64,000 bases of DNA from Nitrospira sp. Lineage in GTDB: Bacteria > Nitrospirota > Nitrospiria > Nitrospirales > Nitrospiraceae. The stretch spans positions 2,280,984 through 2,344,983 of the forward strand of contig CP092079.1 in NCBI GenBank assembly GCA_022226955.1, given 5' to 3'. Under the pieces are notes generated by a model. The model saw only the letters and a list, made by a program, of their open reading frames with translations, searched no databases and was not told where the DNA came from. Both the position numbers and the translations under genes were made by a program. Numbering within the stretch: the stretch's first letter is position 1; each line of letters starts with the position of its first letter. Shown piece after piece: positions 51,954 through 62,177 of this stretch.

Positions 51954-54472
51954 CTCCCATGACCACACCAAGGCCGGCGCGCGCGCCGCGGACGCCGCGA
52001 GAAACGCGGTGGGGACTGAAAAGCAAACTGATTCTCTCCATGCTCTTGGTCGGCATCGTGCCGCTCGTCGTGGGATTGGGCATGGCCTTCTGGCAGGGAT
52101 CGCAAGAAATTCGCGACGTCAACGGCGAAAGTTTCAAGGCTCTCGCCACAGAAGCCGCGAGAAAACTCGATCTGCTGGTGGCCGACGAAGTGGCCCGCAC
52201 CGCCCGCATCGCCAATGATCCCGCCGTCGTCCGGGAACTGGAGCGCCGTCGGGATCTCGTGCAAAACCATCCCCCTTCCTCCTCCCCGCCGGCCAAAGCC
52301 GACGCGGCGGCCCGCTGGGCCGCTCACGACCCGGCGCTGCTCAAGGAGATCAACGGCAGTCCATTGGCCACGCTACTGCAAGAGCATTACACCGGCACAC
52401 ACAGCACCCCCGACCAACTACTGCCGTCAGTCGTCCGTTCGGCCACGAAAATGCTGTTCTTGACCGATATCCAGGGCGCGCTGATGGCCGCCATGACCAC
52501 CCTGCCGGAATTCCGGCACGACCACACTGTCTGGTGGCAAGGCGCGTATAACCACGGCGCGGGGAAGCTCTACATTGAAGACGTCCACTTCGACGAAAAG
52601 ATCGACGCGTATGCGTTCACCATTTCCATCCCTGTCATGGACAGTCTCCGATACGAAGTGGTCGGCGTGTTGCATCGTGTGGTCGACGCCAAAGAGTTCT
52701 TTTCGCCCTCGACCCATGTCATCCGGTTTGGGAAAACTGGGCACGTCATGCTGATCGACAGCCGCGGCATTGTCATGAGCTGCCCCATCCTGCCGACCGG
52801 CATCGCCCTCTCCGACAGCAGCCTGATCCCGCAGATCACCCCGTTGCAGCCGGGCTGGGTGCAGGCCGCAAGCGACGGACACGGAAGCCATGCAACCTCG
52901 ATCATCGGGTTTGCGCCGCTGCCGGAAACCAGCCGCGCGACGAACGGCTCCCTGAGCGGCGGCTCGTGGCATACCTTCGTCTGGCAATCGTCCGATGAAC
53001 TGTTTGCGCCGATCCAGCATCTCTTTACGTGGATGGTCATCTTCGGCGGCATCGCCCTCGTGCTCCTCGCCATCCTGGGCTACGTCGCCGCCAGCCGCAT
53101 CGTCACGCCGGTCCGCGCGCTGCAACAAGCCGCCCAGGCGATTGGGCGGGGAGAACTCCACACTACCATCGACATTCGCACCGGCGACGAATTAGAAGAC
53201 CTGGCCAACGAATTCACTCGAATGAATGCCCAACTGGAAGCCGCCTTCGCCGGCTTGACCGACCAAGTCACCTTGAAGACACAAGAAGTGGATTACCTCC
53301 GGCAGTCGACCGATCAAATTCTCGATACCGTCCCGACACCGATCATCCTGATCGACGCTCAGGAATCGGTTCACTACATGAATCAGGCTGCCCGCGAGAC
53401 CTTCCACCTCGCGCCTGGCGCGACGCTGCCGCTCTCGTTGTTTGCCCTGCTTCCGCTCGACGCGGCCAGCCAAACCAAGCTGCGCCAAGAGTTTTCCGGA
53501 ACCGCCGCCTCAGCGAATGACTCCGCGGCACTGGTCCGAAACGCGCCCCCGCGGGATCCTCTGGCTCAAACCAGAACCCACGAGGACGCCCACGACCGGC
53601 CGGAGCTTCAGATCGGCGCACGGACATACCACTATCTCCGATTTCATCTGCCAGGCCGCCCAGGAGAAGACTCGCACAGTGGGCTGGTGCTCCGCGACAT
53701 CACCGAGGACAGCCGGATGCAGGATCAACTTATTCAAGCGGAAAAATCCGGCAGTCTCGGCGTGCTCACCGCCGGCATCGGCCATGAGCTGAACAATCCC
53801 TTGTTTGGAATCCTGGGGATGGGAGAAGCCATTCAAGACGAAACCGATCTGGCGCGCGCGCGCTTGTACGCGCAAGATATCGTCGCCCAAGGGCGACGGA
53901 TGGCCGCCATCATCCGGGACTTCACCGGCGTCACGGCTCGGGAAACTTCCGTCCAGCGCATCCCGGTGTGCGTGGAAACCGCCATCGAGCGCGCGCTCGA
54001 CGCCATGCACATCTCGGTCGATTTAACCCACATAGCCATCCACAAGACCTTCGCCGGAGAGACCATGGTGCTAGCAATCCCCGATCAACTCCAGCAAGTG
54101 ATGATGAATCTCTTCATGAATGCCGTCCAGGCCATGAAAGGCGTTGGAGCCTTGACGATCCTTACCGCGCAGACCGATCAACTGGCCACCGTCCGAATCG
54201 CGGACAGCGGTCCGGGGATTGCCCCACAATATCTTGCACGAATTTTCGACCCGTTTTTTACGACGAAAGAACAAGGCGACGGCTCAGGCTTGGGCCTGAC
54301 GGTCGCCCGGCGCATCATCAGAAAATTCGGCGGAGAGTTGCGGATCGAAAGCCGCGAGGGAGCAGGCGCGACCTGCGTGGTCACCCTGCCGATTCTCCGC
54401 AACCAGCCGCCAGAGGAGGGGCCATGCACCGCTTCGCCGCCACGCTCGGAACCACAGCCGGCGCGTTCCTAA
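51950..54472 (+). CDS. Membrane histidine kinase (dCache-HAMP-PAS-HisKA-HATPase)
   Basis: An 840-residue sensor kinase. Helices at about 26-48 and 355-383 enclose a large periplasmic dCache-like domain (MLFLTDIQGALMAAM, GHVMLIDSRGIVMSCP). HAMP, a PAS domain (DTVPTPIILIDAQESVHYMNQAA), the H-box GIGHELNNPLFGILG and the ATPase (NLFMNAVQAMK, DSGPGIAP, GSGLGLTVARRII) follow. Its start overlaps the previous kinase stop, and its last 49 bases overlap the next gene, so all four genes form one operon. Confidence 0.92.
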   Translation: MTPMTTPRPARAPRTPRETRWGLKSKLILSMLLVGIVPLVVGLGMAFWQGSQEIRDVNGESFKALATEAARKLDLLVADEVARTARIANDPAVVRELERRRDLVQNHPPSSSPPAKADAAARWAAHDPALLKEINGSPLATLLQEHYTGTHSTPDQLLPSVVRSATKMLFLTDIQGALMAAMTTLPEFRHDHTVWWQGAYNHGAGKLYIEDVHFDEKIDAYAFTISIPVMDSLRYEVVGVLHRVVDAKEFFSPSTHVIRFGKTGHVMLIDSRGIVMSCPILPTGIALSDSSLIPQITPLQPGWVQAASDGHGSHATSIIGFAPLPETSRATNGSLSGGSWHTFVWQSSDELFAPIQHLFTWMVIFGGIALVLLAILGYVAASRIVTPVRALQQAAQAIGRGELHTTIDIRTGDELEDLANEFTRMNAQLEAAFAGLTDQVTLKTQEVDYLRQSTDQILDTVPTPIILIDAQESVHYMNQAARETFHLAPGATLPLSLFALLPLDAASQTKLRQEFSGTAASANDSAALVRNAPPRDPLAQTRTHEDAHDRPELQIGARTYHYLRFHLPGRPGEDSHSGLVLRDITEDSRMQDQLIQAEKSGSLGVLTAGIGHELNNPLFGILGMGEAIQDETDLARARLYAQDIVAQGRRMAAIIRDFTGVTARETSVQRIPVCVETAIERALDAMHISVDLTHIAIHKTFAGETMVLAIPDQLQQVMMNLFMNAVQAMKGVGALTILTAQTDQLATVRIADSGPGIAPQYLARIFDPFFTTKEQGDGSGLGLTVARRIIRKFGGELRIESREGAGATCVVTLPILRNQPPEEGPCTASPPRSEPQPARS

Positions 54473-55023
54473 TCGCGGGGCTCGCGCTCGCGCCCCTGCC
54501 ACCGCTGGCGAAAGAACCTCCGCCCCCGCAAGGGATCCCACCGGAGAAAGTCGCCGATTACGTCCATGCCATCGTCCAGGCCGATCGAACGACTTATACG
54601 ATGCTCGTGGTGACCCGGATGCAGGACAAACATATCGTCAACGCCACTGAACATTGGGAGCAAGACAACGCCCTGCCGCTTCCCGCCCAATTCCTGCAAC
54701 ACTCGGGAAAAATCGTCGCGGAAAGCGGTCGCGGCATCCGCTACCGCCTCATCGGCCTCTCTCCGATTTATCAACGCAACGCCCCGGCGACGGAGTTCGA
54801 ACGAAAGGCCCTGACCACCTTGACCAAACAGCCGGACAGCCCCGTCACTGGAATCGTATCGAGCGGGAAGAAACAATTCTTCCAGGCCATTTACCCAGAT
54901 CGCGCCGTCTCAGCCGCTTGTGTGTCGTGCCATAACAGCCATCCCCTCAGCCCGAAACGAGATTTCAAGGCGAACGACGTCATGGGCGGAATCGCCATTA
55001 CCATTCCATTGGATGAACGATAG
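54424..55023 (+). CDS. Periplasmic DUF3365 haem-binding protein
   Basis: A 199-residue exported protein with a signal peptide (about 1-29) and a DUF3365/Tll0287-like sensor fold. A single c-type haem site is Cys166-X2-Cys169-His170 (CVSCHNSHPLSP). Haem-bearing domains of this kind act as redox or gas sensors, often within kinases. Here it is a separate protein whose gene overlaps a periplasmic-sensor kinase, so it may present the redox state to that kinase. GAGGAGG before the ATG at 54424 fixes the start. Confidence 0.88.
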   Translation: MHRFAATLGTTAGAFLIAGLALAPLPPLAKEPPPPQGIPPEKVADYVHAIVQADRTTYTMLVVTRMQDKHIVNATEHWEQDNALPLPAQFLQHSGKIVAESGRGIRYRLIGLSPIYQRNAPATEFERKALTTLTKQPDSPVTGIVSSGKKQFFQAIYPDRAVSAACVSCHNSHPLSPKRDFKANDVMGGIAITIPLDER

Positions 55024-55056
55024 GCTTAGGGGAGATCCGCGCCGCCTGGAGGACGG

Positions 55057-56166
55057 TTAGGCCGGTGGAGACGAGCCGGAGGCCGCGTGCTCGGGAACGA
55101 AATACTCTTCCCGATAAATCTGGATCGCCGTCATGAAGAGACTGATGATAATCGGACCGACAAACAATCCCAACAGCCCATACAATCCGAGGCCGCCGAA
55201 CACGGACAGGACCAACAGCAGCACTGGAATCTGGACATCCTGACCGATGAGCCAGGGCCGGAGAAACTGATCGACCATCGAGACGACGCCGACTCCCCAG
55301 GCGAGCATGGCCAGCGCCTTGCCGACGGACCCGATGGCGAACAAGTACAACGCGACCGGCCCCCAGACCAAGGCCGTCCCGCCAAAGGGAATCGGCGCCA
55401 GCACAATCGTCAAGGCCGTCCAGACGATCGGGAACGGCACGCGCAACACGACATAGGCCAGCCCGGCCAGCGCGCCCTGCACCAACGCGGTGACCAATAC
55501 GCCCTTCACGACCGCCCGGACCGTTTGATCGAGCCGCGTGAGAATTTTTCGTTTATGCGACTCCTCCATCGGAATCAGCTCATACAACGACCCCATCCAG
55601 CTCTCGCCGTCCTTGAGCAGGAAAAACAACACCAGCAGCATGATGAAAAAGTTGCTGACGAGGATGGCGGCATTCGTCAAGAGATCCCCCATCTGGCTGA
55701 CCACAAACTGGCTGAGCCATTTAGCCCCCGACACCATGGAATCCTCCAGCGGCACTTGCTGCCCATTGCCGCCCGACAGCAAGGAGTGCAACCAGCTCCC
55801 GATGACCGGCACCGTAGCCAGTTGGCCCGGCAGCTGCTGGACGCCCCCAGCGACGATCCATTCGCGAATCGCCTGCTCCGCAGCCACCGCTTCACGAACG
55901 AACACCACACTCATCGAGACCACGGGAACCACCACCACCGTCAATACGCCGACCGTCAAGCAACCGGCGGACCAACAACAGGCGGACGCCATGTCCCGCC
56001 CGCCTAGCAGCGCCGTCAATCGACGATGCAGCGGAAACACCCAATGCGCCAGCAATGCCGCCCAGATGGCCGGGAAGAGAAAGGGCTGTAAGATGAGTCC
56101 GATCTGATAGAGCAGCAGCGCGAGAAGGACGAAGAACACGGCCGTAAAGAGGTGTGGACGAGTCAT
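55057..56166 (-). CDS. AI-2E family transporter (PerM type)
   Basis: A 369-residue membrane protein with about eight helices and the family blocks FVVSQMGDLLTNAAILVSNF, FFLLKDGESW, ALVQGALAGLAYVVLRVPFP and LIGQDVQIPVLLLVLSVFGG. Members have been linked to autoinducer-2 export and to Na+(Li+)/H+ antiport; the substrate here is unknown. It converges with the signalling operon, with only 33 bases between stops. Confidence 0.9.
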   Translation of the reverse strand: MTRPHLFTAVFFVLLALLLYQIGLILQPFLFPAIWAALLAHWVFPLHRRLTALLGGRDMASACCWSAGCLTVGVLTVVVVPVVSMSVVFVREAVAAEQAIREWIVAGGVQQLPGQLATVPVIGSWLHSLLSGGNGQQVPLEDSMVSGAKWLSQFVVSQMGDLLTNAAILVSNFFIMLLVLFFLLKDGESWMGSLYELIPMEESHKRKILTRLDQTVRAVVKGVLVTALVQGALAGLAYVVLRVPFPIVWTALTIVLAPIPFGGTALVWGPVALYLFAIGSVGKALAMLAWGVGVVSMVDQFLRPWLIGQDVQIPVLLLVLSVFGGLGLYGLLGLFVGPIIISLFMTAIQIYREEYFVPEHAASGSSPPA

Positions 56167-56448
56167 ACGTGACTGGGAAACCCATGCATAGCTGGAATGT
56201 TGATAGCAGATCTGCGGGACGTTGTCACGAGAGCCGGATACGCACCCGAGTCAATTACAGGAGAGTCTGACAGCCTTACGTATCAGTATCGTCGATTCAG
56301 GCCGCCGAACCTGCGGCTTCTTCAAACCCACTCACAAGATCATCATGCACACATGACAGTGCCCCTGCAAGCAGCGACATCGCATCGAGCGATGCGTCAC
56401 CACCATTCGGCTAAAGACTGCGCCGGCTGGCAATTACTCATCACACCA

Positions 56449-57184
56449 TCAGTGTGTCGTGCGCGCGCCGTCAATGGAATAGACAGCACCGGTTATAATA
56501 CTGGCATGATCGGACGCCAGGAACAGCACGAGGCCGGCGATGTCCTCCGGTTCCGAATTCAGGATCGTTGAGCCAGCGTTCGATCATCGGCGTGCGCACC
56601 AAGCCGGGTGCGATCGCGTTGACACGGATGCCCTGCGTTGCATAATCGATTGCAGCGGCTTTACTCAGCCCTACAACGGCATGTTTCGCCGCAACGTAGG
56701 GCGCCATGCCAGGATCGGCGCGCAACCCTGCGACCGAAGCCGTATTCACGATAGCGCCCCGGCCGACCGTCGTCATATGAGCCAGCTGGTGCTTCAAACA
56801 CAGAAACACGCCCGTGACATCGACGCGCTGGATGCGGTCCCAGTCTTCCTCGGTCTGCTCGGCCAGCGGCGCGGTCGGCGGCAGCAGGCCGGCATTATTG
56901 AAGGCGACATCCAGCGAGCCGAACTCCGCTAACGCCTTGTCGACCAACGCCTTGACTTGTGCGCTGTTGCCGACATCTGTTTTCTGAAACACGGCCTTAC
57001 CGCCCGCCGCGATGATCTCGCTGACGGTTCCTTCGGCGCGCGAATCGACGTCGCCGATCACCACGGAAGCACCCGCGCCCGCAAAGGCCAATGCCGTTGC
57101 GCGGCCGATTCCCGTTGCCGCGCCAGTAATGAGCACCGTGCGACCGGAAAAATTGAACTCTAGCTTCTTGTAATTCTCTTTCAT
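56449..57184 (-). pseudogene. SDR oxidoreductase gene broken by deletion and frameshift
   Basis: The frame from the ATG at 57184 gives a good short-chain dehydrogenase: TGAATGIGRA, NNAG, Ser in NTASVAG and Tyr/Lys in YVAAKHA. It is normal to IERWLNDPE, then runs out of phase and stops at 56471. In another frame the sequence resumes with EPEDIAGLVLFLASDHA and TGAVYSIDGART, the usual SDR end, stopping at 56449-56451. About 15-20 residues expected between these parts are missing. The gene therefore has a small out-of-frame deletion and is likely inactive. Confidence 0.85.
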
Positions 57185-57645
57185 GCGAATATCCTTTCAC
57201 AACGTTCACACAGATACCGCGCCAGGGCAGCGCGCGTGGCAGAACCGACTCATAAGGCTCAAGAAGGCTCGCGCTTCTGATAACTGTTTACAGAACATCG
57301 ATCAAATATGGCATGAGGCGCTCATTGAACTATCTCGCTGTTTCACTGGGAAGACGATTGACGCCACGCTGTCCGCGGAGATCACCGCCGCCGATCTACA
57401 TCTGAGTTAGAAGTGCGGTCGGTTTTCTTGGAGATGGCAATATCGAGAGGAGCAGCCCGGCAATGCCACAAGAGCCCTGCGGAGTGCTGCCCCGAAGGCT
57501 ACTCGCCGCCTCTGGAGTAGAGGCACGGAACTAGACGTTCATGCATGTAACCCGAAATCGCCCACTTGAAAGGACAAACAATCATCGGCAGGACGTGAGC
57601 GTTGTCCGGCAGCAACGCTCGCGGACATAGCGATTGGGCCGTGTA
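57185..57645. other. Intergenic region with one hairpin, no clear gene
   Basis: About 460 bases between the broken SDR gene and the bactofilin stop. A 75-codon rightward frame near 57183-57410 has no ribosome binding site or recognisable content. The perfect hairpin GAGCGTTG-TCCGGCAG-CAACGCTC lies at 57598-57621, 25 bases after the bactofilin stop, without a T-run; it may end that transcript. Confidence 0.4.
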
Positions 57646-58089
57646 TCAGAGTCCCAGCTTTTTCCCCACTACCGCGACAGGACGATTACGATTGGCGTTC
57701 ATGTCCCGCACCGCACCCGGCAGCCGCGGCGCATCCTCAGGCCAGGTTGTGACGCCCATGTCGCTGGTGCCTTGAAACTTCGCCCCTTCTTCCATCGAAA
57801 AGATCGGCGCATGCACTTCTCCCATGATGATGCCAGGCTTGAGCAATTGTACCCGGTCGCTGGCGGTGATCGTGGCCTTGATGCGGCCACTGCTGATCAA
57901 CACACCGGCGGTAATCGTTCCTTTCACGACGCCGTCTTCGCCGACGATGACTTGTCCTTTGGTGTAAATATCCCCTTCCAGGCGGCCGTCGATGCGAACG
58001 GTGCCGTCGACGCGGATTTCCCCTTTGAGCTCCACCCCTTTCGCCAGCAGCGTGATATTCCCGTCGTCCATATACGCACTGTGTTTCAT
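57646..58089 (-). CDS. Bactofilin (polymer-forming cytoskeletal protein)
   Basis: A 147-residue bactofilin. The beta-helix core is read from NITLLAKGVELKGEIRVDGT, VRIDGRLEGDIYTKGQVIVG, GTITAGVLISSGRIKATITA. Bactofilins self-assemble without nucleotides and organise cell-shape and wall enzymes; a class A penicillin-binding protein gene lies directly upstream. GGGAG five bases before the ATG at 58089 is preferred to starts further out. Confidence 0.9.
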   Translation of the reverse strand: MKHSAYMDDGNITLLAKGVELKGEIRVDGTVRIDGRLEGDIYTKGQVIVGEDGVVKGTITAGVLISSGRIKATITASDRVQLLKPGIIMGEVHAPIFSMEEGAKFQGTSDMGVTTWPEDAPRLPGAVRDMNANRNRPVAVVGKKLGL

Positions 58090-58208
58090 AGCGGCTCCCG
58101 GTTGAACGAACATTCGCAACTCAGGATACCCCAGGGAGATATCGACACCTAGCAGTTTGTCAAAACAGGCAAGTCCATATCGAGCTGCGTGCACCCATCA
58201 GGCAGCGG

Positions 58209-60515
58209 CTAAGAAAATCCGAGGGTGTGCTTGACTCGCTCCCACAGTCCTTCGCCATGAACCTCGCAATACACGCTCGGTTCCGTTCCTTCGAGAAACA
58301 CTTCCATCACACGCTCGGGGCATTGCGCCGTCGCCAATTGCCCAGTGCGTGGGTCAATCGCTCGCGAGACGATCCCGCTGGGAACGGGAAAGTCCGGCGA
58401 GTCGGCAGGAATGAGCCGTCTCGCCATATCCACCCAAATCGGCAGCGCCGCCTGCGAGCCGGTCAGGCGAATCGCCCGTTCGTCGTCGAATCCCACCCAC
58501 ACTCCGATCACCAGTTCCGGTGTATACCCGACAAACCAGGCATCGCGATACCCGTCCGTCGTGCCGGTCTTCCCGGCGACCGGCCCCCGCAATCCCCAGG
58601 CTCTCGCCTTCGAGCCGGTTCCTCGATCCAATACGCCTTTCAACAGAGAGGTCGCCAGATAGGCACCCTGCGACGAGGCCGCCTGATGCCGGTCCACCAG
58701 CGGGCTCCAGACCGTCTCTCCCGAATCACGCACCAAGTTGGTCAAGGCGACAGGCTTTACCGCCACGCCCGCATTCGCCAGTCCGCCATAAGCCGCCGTG
58801 ATGTCGAGAAGCGACACCGACGCGCTCCCGAGAGCCATCGACAAGTTGTCGGGGAGCGTGCCTTGGATGCCGAACTCCCTCAGCAGCCGGTTGATCGATC
58901 CAATCCCAAGCCGATGCGCCATCCGCACCGCCGGCACATTCAGCGACTGTTCGAGCGCCGCCCGCACCGTGACCTGTCCATGAAACTGGCGATCGTAGTT
59001 CTGCGGCGACCAGGGGCCGGTCCCGGACTCGAAGCTCACCGGTTCATCCGCCAGCATCGTCGCCGGAGTGATCCCCGCGCTTCCATCGGCGCGAGCCGCC
59101 TCAAATGCGGCAAGATACACAAAGGGCTTGAACAACGATCCGGCCTGCCGGCGCGCCTGCGCCGCCCGGTTGAATTGACTCGTGCGATACTCGCGCCCCC
59201 CCACCATCGCGCGCAGATGCCCCGTGCGCGCGTCGAGCGCCACCACCGCCCCCTGCAGCGGCGAGTCCCCCTCGCGCAACGCCGGATACTGCTGCTCCAG
59301 CTTGGCCAGCCCTTTGCGCAACGAATCCGTTGCCAGCTGTTGTGTATACGGATCGAGGGTCGAATAGATTCGGGCGCCTTCAGGAATGCCCATCCCGGTT
59401 CCCGTTTCAACCTGCCGCAGCAAATAGTCGACAAAATAGGGCGCATCCGTCACGACATCTTCTGGCAGCGACACCTGGACCGGCCGATTGATAGCTTCCT
59501 TCCAGGCGTCCTCGGTCAGCACTCCCTCTTCGCGCAGCCGGCGGAGCACCACATTTCGACGGTGCGTCGCCTGCTCCAGGTTTTTCGTCGGAGAGTAGGT
59601 ATTCGGCCCCTTGATCAATCCGCCGATCAATGCGACTTCCTCGACCGAGAGGCTTTCGAGGGATTTTCCAAAATAGCGGTGCGCCGCTTCACCGATCCCA
59701 TAGATCGATACGGAGCCAGCCTGCCCGAGATAAATCTCATTGAGATAGCTTTCGAGAATCTCCTCCTTGCGATACTTCCACTCCATGACGAACGCCGCCA
59801 CCACCTCGCGCAACTTTCGTCCCATCGTCCGTTGCGGCGAATAAAACAGATTCTTGGCCAGCTGCTGAGTAATCGTGCTCCCACCCTGCACCACCGCGCC
59901 TCGCGCCACATTCGCCCACAACGCCCGGCCGATAGCCACGGGATCGACACCATAGTGGGAAAAGAACCGCCGATCCTCTACTGCCAGCACCGTCTTGATA
60001 ACCACCGGAGGAATCTGGTTATAGGGCACCCACTCTCGCACCTGTCGCGACCCGCCTCGCATTCCACTCAGCAACGGCGGCTCCAACGTCACAAAGGGCA
60101 GCGGCTCTCGCTCCCGCACCGCCAGCACATTCGCGATCACGCCATTTTTCAGTTCCATGCGCACGCGCCGGGACGGTTGATGACTTTCTTCTTGCGCATG
60201 CAGATACAGATCGAGGACATTCGGCGACGCCAAATAGTCGCCGGGCGCCTGCACCTCCGAGACGGCGCGATAGCCTAAGCGATGCAGCCGGTCGAAGACC
60301 CCGGTCTCGACCACCGGATCTCCAGGCTTCAACAGATGCGGCGCTCCGAAGATCAATAGGGGTGGATGCTCATCGCTCTTAGGAAGCGCCAGACTGGCCG
60401 ACAGCATCGCGCCATAGATTACGAGCGCACCGAAGCCTAACGCTGCGAGCGCCACGCCTGCACCCACGGCCCGCCGGGCCCATCGCCGAGATGCACCGAT
60501 GATCCCCAACTTCAT
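58209..60515 (-). CDS. mrcB: Class A penicillin-binding protein (PBP1B-like)
   Basis: A 768-residue bifunctional peptidoglycan synthase anchored by one N-terminal helix (about 20-42). A UB2H-like region (HRLGYRAVSEVQAPGDYL) marks it as PBP1B-type. The glycosyltransferase has VLAVEDRRFFSHYGVD, GGSTITQQLAKNLF and KYRKEEILESYLNEIYLG. The transpeptidase has the Ser of AGSLFKPF, the SLN motif and KTGT. The ATG at 60515 has only a weak ribosome binding site. The symbol reflects architecture, not proven orthology. Confidence 0.93.
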   Translation of the reverse strand: MKLGIIGASRRWARRAVGAGVALAALGFGALVIYGAMLSASLALPKSDEHPPLLIFGAPHLLKPGDPVVETGVFDRLHRLGYRAVSEVQAPGDYLASPNVLDLYLHAQEESHQPSRRVRMELKNGVIANVLAVREREPLPFVTLEPPLLSGMRGGSRQVREWVPYNQIPPVVIKTVLAVEDRRFFSHYGVDPVAIGRALWANVARGAVVQGGSTITQQLAKNLFYSPQRTMGRKLREVVAAFVMEWKYRKEEILESYLNEIYLGQAGSVSIYGIGEAAHRYFGKSLESLSVEEVALIGGLIKGPNTYSPTKNLEQATHRRNVVLRRLREEGVLTEDAWKEAINRPVQVSLPEDVVTDAPYFVDYLLRQVETGTGMGIPEGARIYSTLDPYTQQLATDSLRKGLAKLEQQYPALREGDSPLQGAVVALDARTGHLRAMVGGREYRTSQFNRAAQARRQAGSLFKPFVYLAAFEAARADGSAGITPATMLADEPVSFESGTGPWSPQNYDRQFHGQVTVRAALEQSLNVPAVRMAHRLGIGSINRLLREFGIQGTLPDNLSMALGSASVSLLDITAAYGGLANAGVAVKPVALTNLVRDSGETVWSPLVDRHQAASSQGAYLATSLLKGVLDRGTGSKARAWGLRGPVAGKTGTTDGYRDAWFVGYTPELVIGVWVGFDDERAIRLTGSQAALPIWVDMARRLIPADSPDFPVPSGIVSRAIDPRTGQLATAQCPERVMEVFLEGTEPSVYCEVHGEGLWERVKHTLGFS

Positions 60516-60614
60516 ATGGCGGACAGCATACGCGAGGAGGCAGGAGGATGCGACAGAAGAAGCGCACTGGCTGGCACACACCGGCTCGACAGGGATCGCG
60601 CGCCGCGCGCCGTC

Positions 60615-62168
60615 TTAGGCCGCACGAACCGGGATGGAAAGAGAAACTGGCTCAGGCTGCGCCCGCTCCCGATTGAACAAAGCGACCCGATTGCGTCCAT
60701 GCTGTTTCGCGAAATACAGCGCCTGATCCGCCTGGCTGAGCAACCCATGAATATCCGCAGGACCGGCCGCATAGGCGACGCCAAGACTCGCCGTCACCTG
60801 CAGCCCCGCCGGTGTGCGCACCGCAGCCCCGCTCTCCGCCGCAATCTTGCGCCGAATCCGTTCGGCGGTCTGAAGAACCACCTCCAGCGGCACGCCCACC
60901 AGCACCAGGCAGAACTCCTCCCCGCCATAGCGCCCGAGCAAATCCTCGTCGCGAATCGATCCCCCCATCGTCTGCGCGACCGCGACCAGCACCTGATCGC
61001 CGACCGCATGCCCATGACGGTCATTGAAGGATTTGAAGTGATCGATGTCGATCATCACACAGCCCACCCCCGCCGCGATTCGGACAGGCTCCTGGATCGC
61101 CACCTCGACTTGTTCAAAAAACGCTCGCCGATTCAAGCAGCCCGTCAAAGGATCTCGCGTCGCCAGCCGGCGCAACTCGTCGGCCCGTTGCGTCAACTCC
61201 GCTTGCGCCGCCACAAGATCAACGACCGTTTTGGCCAGATCCACGCTCTTCGTTTCCAGCTCTGTCACATCGTGAAACGCCACAATCGTCCCGCGCCGGC
61301 CGCCACCGTCATCGAGAATCGGCGAAGCGGTGACCATAAACAACCGCCGCCCCCCGCCCGGCTGCTGAAGATCCAGGCGCATCCCCTGTTGCGGGCCACG
61401 CGGCGTCACCGTCCGATGCCATGGCAGCTCACCACCCTGCCTGCCATCTTGGCCTTCCGCCAGCACCCAGGGAAACAGCGTGAGCGGCTGGCCGAGAATC
61501 GCCGGCAACGGCCGCCCGACCTGTGCGAGAAAGGCCTCGTTCGCCAGCACGATCATGCCGTTCACATCGAGCATCGCCACGCCTTCCACCAGCGTATCCA
61601 GCGCCGCCTTGACACGCGGCGGCACGACTGCGGACGGATCGAGATGGCGCAGCACGCGCTTCAACAACAGCCGGTAAGCCACAAACCCCACCACCGCGAC
61701 AAAGCCGACAAACCGGACCCACGGCTGGGACAACCAATCCCATGGACCGCCCTGTTCCGGCTGGCGATAGACAATCTGCAACGCCCCCCACGAATCCGCC
61801 CCGCGATAAATCGGCACGAGCACATGAAGGCCGGTCGAGACAGCGCGTTGCGAGGCATCCCAGGCCGGCACCGCTCCCCCCGCCTGCGCCAGAATGTTCC
61901 CGTTGGCGGTGATCAGCGCCGCGCTCGCGATCTCAGGCGTTCGCTCCACCAACGCCCCGAGCGCGGGCTGAAGAAGCGCCAGATCGCCGCGCTCGGCCAG
62001 CAGCGAAAATTGAACCGCCAGCATCTCGCTGAACGCTTTGCGGTACGGCGCGATGCGCTGCTGCGGCGCGGGGATCAACCCCATTATCGCATCGCCGGCC
62101 AGCAGAAGGCTCACCGTCAGGCTGACCAGCCCGATACTTAAGAGCGTGAGCGGAGACAAGCGTCGCAT
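60615..62168 (-). CDS. Membrane diguanylate cyclase (PAS-GGDEF)
   Basis: A 517-residue protein: a helix at about 10-30, a periplasmic domain of about 120 residues, a second helix (VRFVGFVAVVGFVAYRLLL), a PAS domain (MLDVNGMIVLANEAFLAQVG) and a C-terminal GGDEF domain. The active site is RYGGEEF, and RDED five residues before it is an intact inhibitory I-site. DHFKSFNDRHGHAVGD is present. It should make c-di-GMP under product inhibition; the PilZ protein at 22096 is a possible receptor. Confidence 0.93.
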   Translation of the reverse strand: MRRLSPLTLLSIGLVSLTVSLLLAGDAIMGLIPAPQQRIAPYRKAFSEMLAVQFSLLAERGDLALLQPALGALVERTPEIASAALITANGNILAQAGGAVPAWDASQRAVSTGLHVLVPIYRGADSWGALQIVYRQPEQGGPWDWLSQPWVRFVGFVAVVGFVAYRLLLKRVLRHLDPSAVVPPRVKAALDTLVEGVAMLDVNGMIVLANEAFLAQVGRPLPAILGQPLTLFPWVLAEGQDGRQGGELPWHRTVTPRGPQQGMRLDLQQPGGGRRLFMVTASPILDDGGGRRGTIVAFHDVTELETKSVDLAKTVVDLVAAQAELTQRADELRRLATRDPLTGCLNRRAFFEQVEVAIQEPVRIAAGVGCVMIDIDHFKSFNDRHGHAVGDQVLVAVAQTMGGSIRDEDLLGRYGGEEFCLVLVGVPLEVVLQTAERIRRKIAAESGAAVRTPAGLQVTASLGVAYAAGPADIHGLLSQADQALYFAKQHGRNRVALFNRERAQPEPVSLSIPVRAA

Positions 62169-62177
62169 CGGTCCTTC

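Noticed and set aside
56471-56571. Unusual C-terminus of the SDR at 56471 as a natural variant
   Set aside because: The normal SDR C-terminus is present directly in another frame, so this is a frameshift and not a variant end.
58227-60278. 683-codon rightward frame opposite the penicillin-binding protein
   Set aside because: Antisense shadow of a well-conserved gene; Arg/His-rich with no domain.
60516-62141. 541-codon rightward frame opposite the diguanylate cyclase
   Set aside because: Same reason: antisense shadow with biased composition.
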